From Bacillota bacterium (GTDB taxonomy: Bacteria > Bacillota > SHA-98 > UBA4971): 64,000 nucleotides of DNA. Position numbers and translations under genes: made by a program. Shown in pieces: positions 26,178 to 35,782 of the stretch (position 1 is the first letter of the stretch; each line of letters starts with the position of its first letter). Location of the stretch: assembly GCA_030024085.1 (NCBI GenBank), contig JASEJE010000006.1, positions 1 through 64,000 of the forward strand, in the 5' to 3' direction. The notes below the pieces were generated by a model that saw only the letters and a program-made list of their open reading frames with translations, made no database searches and was not told the origin of the DNA.

Positions 26178-28130
26178 CTAGAACGGGATCGTTATCTTCA
26201 GCTTGTAGTAGTCCGTGTCCGGAGACACTGCCGCGTTGCACAGCCACGACCACGGTCTATCCTCGTCGAAAGCATCAGTGCACGACGAGGACTGGAGAGC
26301 GCCCTTCCCGTAGCTGAGCACTATCGTGCTGTCGCCAAGCTTCACCGTATACGCGATGTCGAGCGTACCCTTCTTGGCCACGGTGGCGTCATACGTATAG
26401 CCGAGCGCGAGGGTGCTATTGGACGACACGGTGTAGGTGAACTTGTCGTGCACGAGGGTCCTGTAGTGGTCGACGCCCTGGTACTCCGTGCTCTTGCCGC
26501 CCATCACGGCTATCCTGTTGGAGAACAGGTCGTTCAGGGTCATGTTAGCCTCGGCGTAGCCGATGTACGTGGTCTGGGCATCAGCTGAGGACAGCCACAC
26601 GCCCCTTGCGAGGCCCGCCAGCAGCGTATCGACCTGCTTGATACCTGCGGGAACGAACGTCTGCTTGGCTTCGGCGTACACCTGGCCATCGAGCCTCGTG
26701 TGCTCGGCGCCGAGCTTGCCTGCCGGCACGATGTCGGTACCCGCCTCATCTTCCCAGACCTTAAAGCAGTACTCGCCTGCTTCATACTGGGCCTCGCCCT
26801 CGACGACCACGCCTGCCACCGGCTTCACTGTCGCGGAACCCTTGAGCTGGATGCCAGACCCTTCCTTGTCCGCAAGGTTGGCACCCATCCACTGCGCCTC
26901 GCCGGTCACGCTGAGGTTCTCGGCCGGATTGTACTCGACTTTGCCGGAGATGTTCTTCCGGTAGTCGTCATTCACAGGAGCATCCTTCGTCAGGAAGTCC
27001 TGGTACGAACCGCTGAGAGTCACCTTCACGGGCTCGGACGGGTTGAACTCGGCCTTTCCGTAGACCTTGTTGAAGGCAGTCGCATCCAGCTCCCCGTCAT
27101 ACGCCACGCGATAGTCGTCGCCCAGAGTGAGCTTGACGGCCTGGCCGCCAACGTTGACGTTGGTGACCGCTTCACCTTGCAGCTGACGCCTTCCGTCGTA
27201 GGTGCTGATATCGGTCGGAGCCCACGACGGACCAGGCGCGACTGCGTCGAAGTCTCCATCGACAGCCCGCAGGTTGCCGCTCAGGGTGAAGTTGCCAGCG
27301 GCGATACCAGCGACGTTGACCTCGTATGCGTTCGCCGGGGGTGCCCACACGCCGGCTGTCTGAACCTTGGACAGTGCGAGCGCCGCAGTGAACGTAGCAC
27401 CCTCAGAGATGGGAAGGGGACCGGTAACGTCGCCTTCAACGTTCACCGTTACAGAGTTGCCCGTATCCTCCTCCCGCGCCGCGTAGATGGCACCCACGGT
27501 ATGGCCGGAAGCGAGCCCGTAGGTCGCGCGTCCGAGAGCATACCTGGGGTAAGTCGCGTTGGCATCCGCAGTCGGCTCGGTCGCTATGAAGTAGCTGGTG
27601 AACCCGATCCCAAACGGCTGGCCAGCCGCCTTGAACGTGGCATAGCCGTAGTTATCGGTGTCGAGCCATTTCACAAGGCCGAGCGGATCGTTGAAGCTGG
27701 CGAAGAAGTACTCGCCATCGGTCGCATCCGTCAGGCTGAGAGCAAGCGGAGCGCCCTTGAAGACGAACAGATAGTTGTCGGCAGGGTTCTGCTGGACCTC
27801 GAGTACTCTGCCTGAAGCCACGACCTCGGCCTCACCGTCCGTGATGTCGAAGTAGCTCACGGGTCGAGTATAGAGGCGAAGCGGGATATGGGCCGACATC
27901 ACTTCGCCCTCCGCGAAGTCTATGTTCAAGTACAAAGTGGAGAAGTTGAGCAGGTCGACTCCCACATACTGCCCAACGCCTGCCGACGGGTTCTTCGAGT
28001 AGATGTACCCGCCGTCATACACAACCTCGCTCACGTACTTGCCGCTCACCTTGAGCGTCGCGCCCATGGCCGGGACGGACATGGCCGCCACCAGGAGAAC
28101 AGCGAGGACTATTCCCAGGCTTTTCCTCAT
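26178..28130 (-). CDS. Putative outer-membrane porin-like beta-barrel
   Basis: Secreted protein of 650 residues: signal peptide MRKSLGIVLAVLLVAAMSVP with cleavage near AMGA, then a long series of amphipathic strands (e.g. LKVSGKYVSEVVYDGGYIYS, VKVTLSGSYQDFL, GVVVEGEAQYEAGEYCFKV, STLALGYTYDATVAKKGTLDIAYTVKL) ending YYKLKITIPF with terminal Phe. No SLH domain is present, unlike OmpM. ATG at 28130 with AGGGGG upstream. It has its own strong promoter and a roughly 275-base structured leader, so it may be abundant and post-transcriptionally controlled. Barrel type and function are inferred from composition. Confidence 0.75.
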   Translation of the reverse strand: MRKSLGIVLAVLLVAAMSVPAMGATLKVSGKYVSEVVYDGGYIYSKNPSAGVGQYVGVDLLNFSTLYLNIDFAEGEVMSAHIPLRLYTRPVSYFDITDGEAEVVASGRVLEVQQNPADNYLFVFKGAPLALSLTDATDGEYFFASFNDPLGLVKWLDTDNYGYATFKAAGQPFGIGFTSYFIATEPTADANATYPRYALGRATYGLASGHTVGAIYAAREEDTGNSVTVNVEGDVTGPLPISEGATFTAALALSKVQTAGVWAPPANAYEVNVAGIAAGNFTLSGNLRAVDGDFDAVAPGPSWAPTDISTYDGRRQLQGEAVTNVNVGGQAVKLTLGDDYRVAYDGELDATAFNKVYGKAEFNPSEPVKVTLSGSYQDFLTKDAPVNDDYRKNISGKVEYNPAENLSVTGEAQWMGANLADKEGSGIQLKGSATVKPVAGVVVEGEAQYEAGEYCFKVWEDEAGTDIVPAGKLGAEHTRLDGQVYAEAKQTFVPAGIKQVDTLLAGLARGVWLSSADAQTTYIGYAEANMTLNDLFSNRIAVMGGKSTEYQGVDHYRTLVHDKFTYTVSSNSTLALGYTYDATVAKKGTLDIAYTVKLGDSTIVLSYGKGALQSSSCTDAFDEDRPWSWLCNAAVSPDTDYYKLKITIPF

Positions 28131-28258
28131 TTTCTTTCCCCCTTACTGGTTATTCGTTTGTCTCTCGTTGAGACCCCGGGGGAAACCTCCGTCATGAGTC
28201 ACCTTGTTTCCTCACGACTTCGCGCGTTCCCCGAAGGCCTCTGGTCCGTAACTTGCTC

Positions 28259-28361
28259 CGGTGTATGCTGCGATGAAGCTGCATCGTATGCACCCATGTT
28301 CGTTTACTTAGCCCCGTAGCTAACCTTGGGGTTTCACCTCCTTTCCGGCTACGCGGCTAAA
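28259..28361 (-). promoter_or_regulatory. Structured 5' leader of the porin mRNA (unassigned)
   Basis: Two nested or adjacent stems in the transcript: TTAGCC...GGGCTAA enclosing CGTAGC...GCTACG around an AGGAGGTGAAACCCC centre (28307-28361), then a bulged hairpin GGTGCATACGATG/CATCGCAGCATACACC (28260-28294). It could be an ORF-independent regulatory RNA. I could not match it to a known riboswitch class. Confidence 0.5.
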
Positions 28362-28412
28362 CTTGAACACAAAGGCAAAGCTCGTAGACCAGGAGATCAG
28401 GCTTCTTTTCCA

Positions 28413-28441
28413 ATAATACCGGGGCCTTGCTGGGATGTCAA
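28413..28441 (-). promoter_or_regulatory. Promoter of the porin-like gene
   Basis: Consensus TTGACA (28436-28441), a 17-bp spacer, and TATTAT (28413-28418) on the minus strand, about 275 bp upstream of the start codon. Confidence 0.8.
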
Positions 28442-28516
28442 TGATTTCTTTCGGCTCCACCCTGCCCCTATTATTCTACATGATGCCAGATTCTCCTTCT
28501 GCACTCTAGGCCCAAT

Positions 28517-31414
28517 TTAGACATTTGCTGTGTGAATCCGGACAAGCTCCAGCCAGTTGGGACCTGACTTGACGTCCACCTTCAGTGGAACGTCAAGGAT
28601 CACAGCCTCCTCCATCGTCTTTCGCGCCAGCGCAGCCATGTCGTAAAGTTCGCCCTCCGGCACCTCAAACACAAGCTCGTCGTGGACCTGAAGGATCATC
28701 TTGCTCGCAAGGCCGCGCCTTTCGATCTCGCGGTGCACGTTCACCATGGCAAGCTTTATGATGTCCGCCGCGGTGCCCTGGATGGGCGTGTTCATGGCCA
28801 TCCTCTCGGCGAATTTCCTCGCAGGCACATTCTTGCTGTCAAGGTCCGGCAGGTAGCGGCGCCTGTTCAGGAGGGTCGTAACGTAGCCGTCGCGCCGCGC
28901 CGCCTCCACCACCTCGTCCAGGTATCTCTTCACTCCGCGGTAGTGCCGGAAGTACGCCTCGATGAACTTGCCCGCCTCTTTCCTGGAGATCCCCACGCCT
29001 TTCGCCAGGCCGAAGTCGCTGATACCATAGACTATGCCGAAGTTTACGGCCTTGGCCCTGGTCCTCATCTCCGGGGTCACGTCCCGGATGTCCACCCCGA
29101 AGACAGACGCGGCCGTGCGGGCGTGGATGTCCTCATCGCGACGGAACGACTCCACGAGCGCCTCATCGCGCGAGAAGTGCGCCAGCACGCGGAGCTCGAT
29201 CTGGGAGTAGTCGGCGCTCACTATAAGACTATGCGCCTTGCCCGGAACGAACACCGCGCGGATGCGGCGCCCCTCCTCCTTTCTGATGGGTATGTTCTGA
29301 AGGTTTGGGTCGCTGCTCGAAAGCCTGCCTGTCGCCGTCACGGTCTGGTTGAACGTCGTGTGGATGCGCCCTGTACCAGGGTTTATCAAGGACGCCAGCG
29401 CGTCGGCGTAAGTCCCTTTCAGCTTGGCTATCTCACGATACTCCACGATCTTCGCGGCGATGCGGTGGTGCGAGGAAAGCTCCTCGAGCACCTCGGCGTC
29501 GGTCGAATACCCGGTCTTCGTCTTCTTGACAGCCGGCAGGCCCAGCTTCTCGAATAGCACATGGCCAAGCTGCCTTGGGGAGTTGATGTTGAATTCCTCG
29601 CCGGCGAGCTGATATATCTCCTGCTCGAGTTCGGCCATGCGCCCGGCCATGTCGCGAGAGAGCCGGCCGAGGCTCTCCGGGTCCACCGCTACGCCCGCCA
29701 TCTCCATGTCCGCGAGGACCGCCACGAGCGGCATCTCCACGGAACAGAAGAGCTTGTGCATCCCGAAGTCCACGAGCTTCCTCGTAAGCATCTCGCGAAG
29801 ACGCGGAAGCAGAACGAGACCTTGGCAGACTGCGTCGCGCACCACGTTGGCCTGCACCTCGGCGATGGACCTCGGAAGCCCGCCGCGCCCCGCTCGCGAG
29901 AAGAGCGCGTCTACCGACGGCACGTCCTCTGCGAGCTGGTCGCGGATCACGTGCTCCAGGTCGCTCCTGCGCTCGGGGTTGACGAGGTAGGCGCCGATCA
30001 TCGTGTCGAAGTACAGGCCGGCAAGCCCAACGCCTCGCCTGCGAAGGTGGATCATCTTGGGCTTCGCGTCGTGGCATGCTTTCGAAACACCGTTATCCTC
30101 GAAGACTGGCTTGAGGATCTCGAGAACCGCCCTCTCCTCAAGGCCGGGCGCCCCGAGATAAGAGTGGACGAAGGGCAGGTAGAACGCCCTGCCGTCAGGG
30201 AGGGCGAACGCCATGCCGACGAGGCCCGCGCGCATCGAGTCGGGGCCGTCGGCGACCACGTCAAACGTAAAATCCTTCGCGGCGGCGAGGTCGCGCGCAA
30301 GCGCCCGGACGCCTTCGAGGTCGGCCACGGTCACGCACCGGCCCCCGTGCGCTGCTACCCCAACTCCAACAGCGGCCGCGGCGGCCGGACGCTCCCCGGC
30401 CCCCTCGCAGGCCGCGCCCTCTCCCGTCTTGCCCGCCTCGCCCGGTCGCACCTCCCCCTCGCCGAACAGGCTCCCCATGGACGGCGCGCCCGGTCTGCCA
30501 GGCCGCGCTTCCGCTCCCGCCTCGGCACCCGCCCCGCGAGGGATCTTCGACTCGAAGCGTCTCAGCAGGCTGCGGAATTCAAGACGCCTGAATAAGGCCG
30601 CCAGCTTCGCGTAATCGGGCTCCTCCAGCCGGCACCGCTCCAGATCGAACTCGATGGGGACGTTTCGCTCTATCGTGGACAGCCTCTTCGAAAGCTCGGC
30701 CTGCTCCGCATGCTGGCGGATGAGCTCGCGGGCCCGCGCAGGCTCGACCCTGTCGATCTCACGAAGGATCTCCTCGACGCCACCGATGGTCTGGATGAGC
30801 TTGGCGGCGGTCTTCTCACCGATGCCGGGCACACCGGGGATGTTGTCGGAGGTATCACCCGCGAGGCCCTTGAGGTCAGGCACCTGGCCTGGAGCGATGC
30901 CGAACCGCTCCTTCACCGCTTCCTCGTCGAACGTCTCAATCTCGCTGATGCCCTTCTTCGTTATCATGGCGCGGGTGAGCGGCGACACGAGCTGGAGCGT
31001 GTCCCGGTCCCCCGTCACGATGACGGACTCGTAGCCCGCCTCCTCGGCCTTCTTCGTCACCGTCCCGATGACGTCGTCAGCCTCGTAGCCATCGATCTCC
31101 AGGACCGGGACGCGAAAGGCCTCCACGAGTTCCTTGATGAGAGGCATCTGGGACGCAAGCTCGTCGGGCATGCCCTTCCGGTTGGCCTTGTATCCGTCGA
31201 ACTCTAGATGTCTGAAAGTGGGCGCCGCCTTGTCGAAAGCGACGGCGAGAAAGTCAGGCTTTTCCTCGTCAACGAGGCGGAGCAGCATGTTGGCGAAGCC
31301 GTATACGGCGTTCGTGCGCTCGCCGCTCTTCGTGCTGAGATCGGCCTGGATGGCGTAGAATGCGCGGTTCGCGAGGCTGTTACCGTCTATGACGATGAGC
31401 TTCTTCCGTGCCAT
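28517..31414 (-). CDS. polA: DNA polymerase I
   Basis: Protein of 965 residues. The N-terminal 5' nuclease domain shows VIDGNSLANRAFYA and YEADDVIGT. The middle 3'-5' exonuclease-like domain has lost its DxE pair (FTFDVVADGPDSM), so proofreading should be absent, as in Bacillus and Thermus enzymes. Polymerase motif A is SADYSQIELRVLAHFS, motif B RAKAVNFGIVYGISDFG, motif C MILQVHDELVFEVP. A low-complexity Ala/Gly/Glu insert (about residues 290-360) separates nuclease and exonuclease-like domains. Start ATG at 31414 (MARKK), seven bases after a G-run; an ATG two codons earlier is possible. Confidence 0.97.
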   Translation of the reverse strand: MARKKLIVIDGNSLANRAFYAIQADLSTKSGERTNAVYGFANMLLRLVDEEKPDFLAVAFDKAAPTFRHLEFDGYKANRKGMPDELASQMPLIKELVEAFRVPVLEIDGYEADDVIGTVTKKAEEAGYESVIVTGDRDTLQLVSPLTRAMITKKGISEIETFDEEAVKERFGIAPGQVPDLKGLAGDTSDNIPGVPGIGEKTAAKLIQTIGGVEEILREIDRVEPARARELIRQHAEQAELSKRLSTIERNVPIEFDLERCRLEEPDYAKLAALFRRLEFRSLLRRFESKIPRGAGAEAGAEARPGRPGAPSMGSLFGEGEVRPGEAGKTGEGAACEGAGERPAAAAAVGVGVAAHGGRCVTVADLEGVRALARDLAAAKDFTFDVVADGPDSMRAGLVGMAFALPDGRAFYLPFVHSYLGAPGLEERAVLEILKPVFEDNGVSKACHDAKPKMIHLRRRGVGLAGLYFDTMIGAYLVNPERRSDLEHVIRDQLAEDVPSVDALFSRAGRGGLPRSIAEVQANVVRDAVCQGLVLLPRLREMLTRKLVDFGMHKLFCSVEMPLVAVLADMEMAGVAVDPESLGRLSRDMAGRMAELEQEIYQLAGEEFNINSPRQLGHVLFEKLGLPAVKKTKTGYSTDAEVLEELSSHHRIAAKIVEYREIAKLKGTYADALASLINPGTGRIHTTFNQTVTATGRLSSSDPNLQNIPIRKEEGRRIRAVFVPGKAHSLIVSADYSQIELRVLAHFSRDEALVESFRRDEDIHARTAASVFGVDIRDVTPEMRTRAKAVNFGIVYGISDFGLAKGVGISRKEAGKFIEAYFRHYRGVKRYLDEVVEAARRDGYVTTLLNRRRYLPDLDSKNVPARKFAERMAMNTPIQGTAADIIKLAMVNVHREIERRGLASKMILQVHDELVFEVPEGELYDMAALARKTMEEAVILDVPLKVDVKSGPNWLELVRIHTANV

Positions 31415-31708
31415 GTTCATGCCCCCCGCCCGGCCCGGACGGGCCTGGACCGGCCTGGATTAGTATGCGCCCGCTTTACAAGGACCATCAGTTTCTTCCT
31501 CATATGCCGCGAGATTCCTTCAGGTCCCGGGAGAAAACGGCACGTTTCGCGCATGAAAGGCCAATTGGGGGCTGAGAGGCGCAACTGGAGGGCTGATAGC
31601 ACTATGTTAGATACGAAACGTCATCCGGTCTGGCGGGCGTGGCGGGCTTCTCTGGCAGGGCGACTCCTGGCCCTGGTGGCCCTTGACCGTGCAGTCCCTG
31701 CAGGACTC

Positions 31709-32162
31709 GTGATGTGCGGAACGGGTAAGGCGGGGAGAGTGATATACGTCAGCGACTGGATTCGACGCGTGACGCAGAGAACGGGTAAGGCTCGGACCCG
31801 TGATGTGCATCACTGGACGGCTCTCAATGGTGACGTGCGGAACGGTTGAGGAGGAACCCGTGATGTACGGCACTGGTCCCGCTTCGACGAGTGACGTATG
31901 GAACGATTCATGGAGAACCCGTGACAGAGGGAACGGGTAAGGCGGCAACGATGATGTACGTCACCGATTGGCTCCCGATGAGTGACGTGCGGAACGGGAA
32001 GAGCCTGACGAGTGACGTAGGTCACGCGTCCCCTGGTACGTGTGACGTCGGGAACGGGTAGGGCCGTGACCAGTGATGCACGTCACTCGATAGCCCTCAA
32101 GGATGACGTGCGGAACGCTTAATGAAGAACCCGTGACGTGCGTCAGCCGTCAGCTCGAGTGA
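31709..32162. repeat. 15-unit helically phased array, period 30/30/31 bp
   Basis: Unit starts: 31709, 31739, 31769, 31800, 31830, 31860, 31891, 31921, 31951, 31982, 32012, 32042, 32073, 32103, 32133. Every unit begins with a variant of GTGACGT or GTGATGT. Type A units continue GCGGAACGGG (8 copies); type B units continue into the palindrome GTGATGTACGTCAC (7 copies). Types alternate except two adjacent A units at 31891 and 31921. A last half-site GTGACGG is at 32159. The array lies between the polA start and palindromic element E. It is not coding, since the extra base every third unit breaks any frame. Confidence 0.9.
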
Positions 32163-32197
32163 CGGCACTCCCGGGCGCTGCATACGTAACAGAGCAA

Positions 32198-32544
32198 CTA
32201 AGTGAGGGTGCGGGAATCTTCCCGACTTTGAGACGGGTTGCCAGTGCTTGCACAAGGGGTGTCGAAATCCGGCTATTCGGCCGACTGGCCCTACTTGCCC
32301 TACGGGCCCGACGCGCCCGTAGGGCAAGACCTTGGCGAAGCGCTCCCCGTCTGGGGCGCCGTCCCCGAGTGCGACACCGGCAACCCGACACTCGCTGGAA
32401 AACGGGGAGGAATCGACGAACAAGGCCGTTGATCCCCCCAGTAGCTGCCAGTTCAGGCGTGCACGGCGACCGGTTTCGGGCGTTCCACCGAGCTGCGCTG
32501 CCATAAACGGGAGAAAATCAACAGTCTCGCGGACCCCCACTTAG
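32198..32544 (-). repeat. CTAAGT palindromic element, variant copy E
   Basis: A 347-bp element with ends CTAAGTGAGGGTGCG and, inverted, CTAAGTGGGGGTCCG. It keeps the core stem GGGTTGCCAGTG/CACCGGCAACCC of copy B and contains a perfect 13-bp-arm hairpin TTGCCCTACGGGC/GCCCGTAGGGCAA (32295-32327). Its right end overlaps the TAA stop of the SLH gene. Confidence 0.8.
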
Positions 32545-33848
32545 AGGTTGAGCATCCGGGCGAGCAGGTACTGCGCCACCTCGATCTCACCGTAGGTCTT
32601 TGCAAGCTTCCAGTCCTGGTTGAGGACGGCCGTGACGAGGTCGGACGATATGCCAAGCTCGGCCGAGAGCGCGTCGGCGAGCCGCTTCTTCGTAAGGTCC
32701 CCGAGCTCGTTCCAGTTCTGGTTGAGCAGGCTCGTTGCCTCTTCTTCTGTGAGGCCGCGCTCAACGAGCCGCTCTATGAGCCTGGGCTGCAGGCCGTCCT
32801 TGACCGAGTTCCAGTCTCCGCGCGCGAGGGCCTCGACATCGGAAGGAGCGAGCGTGCCCTTGGAGAGGATGCTCACCTTGGTTGTCACGTCGTCCTTTGT
32901 GACCAGGCCCTTCGCCTTGATGAATTTGGGTTCACCCGTCGCATCGGCCACCACGTACACGTCATCGCCACGCAGGAGCTTGTCCAGGCCGGTGGCAACG
33001 CTGTTTCTGTAGACCTGCGTGTCAAGCCCCACAGTCAGAGTCTGCTCCGTGTTCCCCTGCGTGGTCACCGTGAGCGTGCCTTCGCGTGCGTCCACGCGGG
33101 CCAGCCTGCCCTCGGTAATCCTTACGTCGATCAGAGACTTCACCATCCACGCCGTCTCCGCCCTCGTGGTGGCGGCGTCAGGCTCGAACACCACGCCGAA
33201 GTGGACGGGAAGGATGCCGAGCGTATGCGCAGTCTCAACGGCGCGGAACGCCCAGTGCTCGGGACCTACATCAGTGAAGCTGGGTTCAGGCTGCTCGAGC
33301 GAGTCCAGCTTGTCGGCGAGCTTCACAACGCGCACGAGCATGGTCACCATCTCCGCGCGGGTGATGTGCCTGTCCGGCTTGAACGTGCCGTCAGGGTAGC
33401 CTGAAACGATCCCGGTCTCGGCGAGAGCCGTGATGTACGCTTTCGCCCAGTTGGCCTCGATGTCGCGGAACTTTGGTTCGCCCGTCGGGCGTATCGCGAA
33501 GGCCCTCGCCACCATCTTCGCGAATTCGGCGCGCGTGACGGGATTCTCGGGCTTGAAGGTCCCGTCAGGGTAGCCTGCGATTATCCCCTCGTCCACGAGG
33601 AACACGATGGCGTCCTGTGCCCATGAGAGATCGACATCCTTCAACCGGGCCGCTGCGCCGGAGGCCGGCGCCGCCGGCGCGGCAGCGGCGCCAAAAACCG
33701 GAAGCGCCGAAAGCACCAGGAGTGCCACGAACGCCAGCCCGACTGCGGTGACTAGCTGCGCTGCCCCGTGCTGGGGCGCACCAGGGGCGGGCTTCGCGCG
33801 ATGCGTAGTGCTCCGTATCACAACCATGCCGTCCTGAGCGTGTTTCAA
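32541..33848 (-). CDS. S-layer homology (SLH) domain envelope protein
   Basis: Protein of 435 residues starting at a TTG (33848) nine bases after AAGGAGG. A signal/anchor segment (AQLVTAVGLAFVALLVLSAL, then FGAAAAPAAPAS) leads into three SLH repeats: WAQDAIVFLVDEGIIAGYPD, WAKAYITALAETGIVSGYPD and HWAFRAVETAHTLGIL, each with an ITRAE/VTRAE-type motif. SLH repeats bind pyruvylated wall polymers. A beta-rich middle (RLARVDAREGTLTVTTQ) and a helical C-terminal region with two copies of an LLNQNW/VLNQDW motif follow. A tether between peptidoglycan and outer layers is inferred. Confidence 0.88.
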   Translation of the reverse strand: MKHAQDGMVVIRSTTHRAKPAPGAPQHGAAQLVTAVGLAFVALLVLSALPVFGAAAAPAAPASGAAARLKDVDLSWAQDAIVFLVDEGIIAGYPDGTFKPENPVTRAEFAKMVARAFAIRPTGEPKFRDIEANWAKAYITALAETGIVSGYPDGTFKPDRHITRAEMVTMLVRVVKLADKLDSLEQPEPSFTDVGPEHWAFRAVETAHTLGILPVHFGVVFEPDAATTRAETAWMVKSLIDVRITEGRLARVDAREGTLTVTTQGNTEQTLTVGLDTQVYRNSVATGLDKLLRGDDVYVVADATGEPKFIKAKGLVTKDDVTTKVSILSKGTLAPSDVEALARGDWNSVKDGLQPRLIERLVERGLTEEEATSLLNQNWNELGDLTKKRLADALSAELGISSDLVTAVLNQDWKLAKTYGEIEVAQYLLARMLNL

Positions 33849-34093
33849 GGATAAATCCCTCCTTGGATGGATGGTCCCACGAACGGCCCTCATGGGTCAC
33901 GCCACGGAAGGTTCCCTCGGCAGAGCGGACGTCACCTGGATGGGCCGTGATCCCATTATCCTGCTACAGGTGCGAATTCAACGCAGCCTGCGCCACACCT
34001 TTATGTAATTCATGGACCCTTCGGGAGTCTGCGGTGTTTCCGGCGGTCGTTGGGCCGAATGGGTCGCACCGGAAACCCTGCCAACGAACCGTC

Positions 34094-35497
34094 CTAAAAT
34101 CCAGGCGCGTGGCCTGCAATTCGCGACCTCTGGCGCACCACCTGCCCGAAAAGTGGCCGGCCCGCCGATGTTGGTGCTGGTGCTGGCGCTGGTGCTGGCG
34201 CTGGCACTGGTGGTAGTGCTGGTGCCGGGGTTGGCGCCTGCTCGAGCGGTGTCGGCGCTGGTACCACGCCCTCCTCTTTCGGGGGCATGACCGGGCGCGT
34301 CGAAATCATGAGCATGAGGGTCTGCGGGTCCCACGTGACGAGCACCGTGGCAAAGAGCCGTCGCAGGTCGTCGAGGCTCACATAAGCCCTCCCGGATGCG
34401 ACGACGCCGCGCACCGGCACCCCGCCGACGATAGCCAGGCGCTGCACCTGGTCCCAGTGAACGTAGCACCCCAGGGCCTCGGCTATGGGCCGCAGGGCCA
34501 CCAGCACGTTCCGTGCAGCATCGATCCGCGCCGCGCCCGCGAGGAGCGGGCGACCGTCCACCTCGACACGCGGCACCCATGGCACGGGCTCTGGCTTGCC
34601 GCTGGCGGTCGCGACGATTGCTTTGAGAGCATCTTCGTCCAGGTCGGGCGCTGGCTGCGGCAGGCTCGCCGCAAGCACCGCCACAGCGGCTTCAAAGGTG
34701 TTGGCGCCACGTCCATAGATGTCCCTGTGCACCGTGATATGCGCGCCGATGAACCCGGGCCGCACCTCCCCCGGCTCGATTTCGATGGTCCGGTAGACGA
34801 ACTCCACCTGCGTTCCGACGGGCACGATGTCATAGAGTTCCCTCGCGTCCTCGTCGCGCATCCGGATGCAACCCAGGCTCACCGCCTTGCCGATGGACGC
34901 CGGGTTGTTGGTTCCGTGGATCCCGTACCCGGGCCAGCTCAGGCCCATCCACCGTGATCCGACAGGGTTGTCGGGCCCTGGCGGTACCGCCGGACGGCCG
35001 TCGGGCGGGAACCATGTCGGGTTCTTCGCCTTATGAACAATAGTACACGTCCCGATGCGGCTCGGCGAAACGGCTTTCCCTACGGCTATAGGGTACTCTT
35101 TCACCAGCTCATCGCCGCGGAAGAGGGACAGCCGGTACGCCGGGATGTTGATCACTATCCTGTACACTCCCTGGTACGTTCCCTGTCGACTGGGCACACC
35201 GCTCGTCCCAGTGGCCTGAGTCTGACCTGCGCCTGCGGCCTCAGCGTTGCCGTTGCCACCCTCGCGGCCGTCGCGGCCGTAGCCGTGCTCGTGCTCGTTC
35301 CCCTGCCCGTAGCCGTGGTCGTCGCCCCCGGCCTGCTCGGGCGCAGGATCCAGGACCTCAGCCGTGATGGAGGAGTCCCCACCCCCCTCTGCCGGGGCCG
35401 AGGCCCACGCCCCGGGACGTCCAGCTTCCCCAAAGAACACAAGAAGCGCGATGCCGAGCGCCACACATAGCCACAACGCCCGTGTTTTCCGACGCAC
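34094..35497 (-). CDS. Secreted L,D-transpeptidase with copper-amine-oxidase-like stalk domain
   Basis: Protein of 467 residues beginning at GTG 35497, nine bases after GGAGGG. Signal peptide ALWLCVALGIALLVFFGEA, an Asp/Gly/His-rich spacer, then a YkuD domain (RIVINIPAYRLSLFRGDELV to the catalytic site GIHGTNNPASIGKAVSLGCI, with His and Cys). After a linker comes a CuAO N1-type stalk domain (LVALRPIAEALGCYVHWDQ, YVSLDDLRRLF) and a Pro/Ala-rich tail. It makes or edits 3-3 peptide cross-links, or attaches proteins to peptidoglycan. Low-complexity Ala-Pro repeats at the C terminus match the compositional drift seen elsewhere here. Confidence 0.9.
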   Translation of the reverse strand: MRRKTRALWLCVALGIALLVFFGEAGRPGAWASAPAEGGGDSSITAEVLDPAPEQAGGDDHGYGQGNEHEHGYGRDGREGGNGNAEAAGAGQTQATGTSGVPSRQGTYQGVYRIVINIPAYRLSLFRGDELVKEYPIAVGKAVSPSRIGTCTIVHKAKNPTWFPPDGRPAVPPGPDNPVGSRWMGLSWPGYGIHGTNNPASIGKAVSLGCIRMRDEDARELYDIVPVGTQVEFVYRTIEIEPGEVRPGFIGAHITVHRDIYGRGANTFEAAVAVLAASLPQPAPDLDEDALKAIVATASGKPEPVPWVPRVEVDGRPLLAGAARIDAARNVLVALRPIAEALGCYVHWDQVQRLAIVGGVPVRGVVASGRAYVSLDDLRRLFATVLVTWDPQTLMLMISTRPVMPPKEEGVVPAPTPLEQAPTPAPALPPVPAPAPAPAPAPTSAGRPLFGQVVRQRSRIAGHAPGF

Positions 35498-35782
35498 TCG
35501 AAGGGTCCCTCCTGCTCCACCCGACCCGCCGCTGCAGGTAACTCGTCGCCGCCGTTACCGGCAACAGTATATTCAGGAGGTCGAGCACGTAGACCGCGCG
35601 ACGAACGAGCGTTGGTGGCTCTGGGGTGTCGGGGAGAACAGGGGGCGGGGGCATCGTTACCGCCGAGACTCGGCCAGAACTGGGACCTCTTGCGGCAACC
35701 TCCCGGTTGACCCATGTCGAAGGCCCGGCCTCGCGGCGAGGCCGGGCCTGAACGTAGCAAGGTGCAGCGGAAGGCCACGGAA

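Noticed and set aside
28259-28361. Calling the porin leader a c-di-AMP or c-di-GMP riboswitch
   Set aside because: I compared remembered consensus segments and none aligned; left as an unassigned structured leader.
29561-30595. Long plus-strand frame opposite polA
   Set aside because: Antisense open frame caused by high third-position GC; the opposite strand is clearly DNA polymerase I.
31607-32025. Repeat-peptide genes on the minus strand of the phased array
   Set aside because: Frames with repeated HVT/LTRS-like peptides come from the DNA repeat. The 30/30/31 rhythm shifts frame every third unit, and there is no ribosome site.
31709-32162. CRISPR array
   Set aside because: The period fits CRISPR size roughly, but units share most of their length, repeats are degenerate and of two alternating types, there are no unique spacers of constant size, and no cas gene is near.
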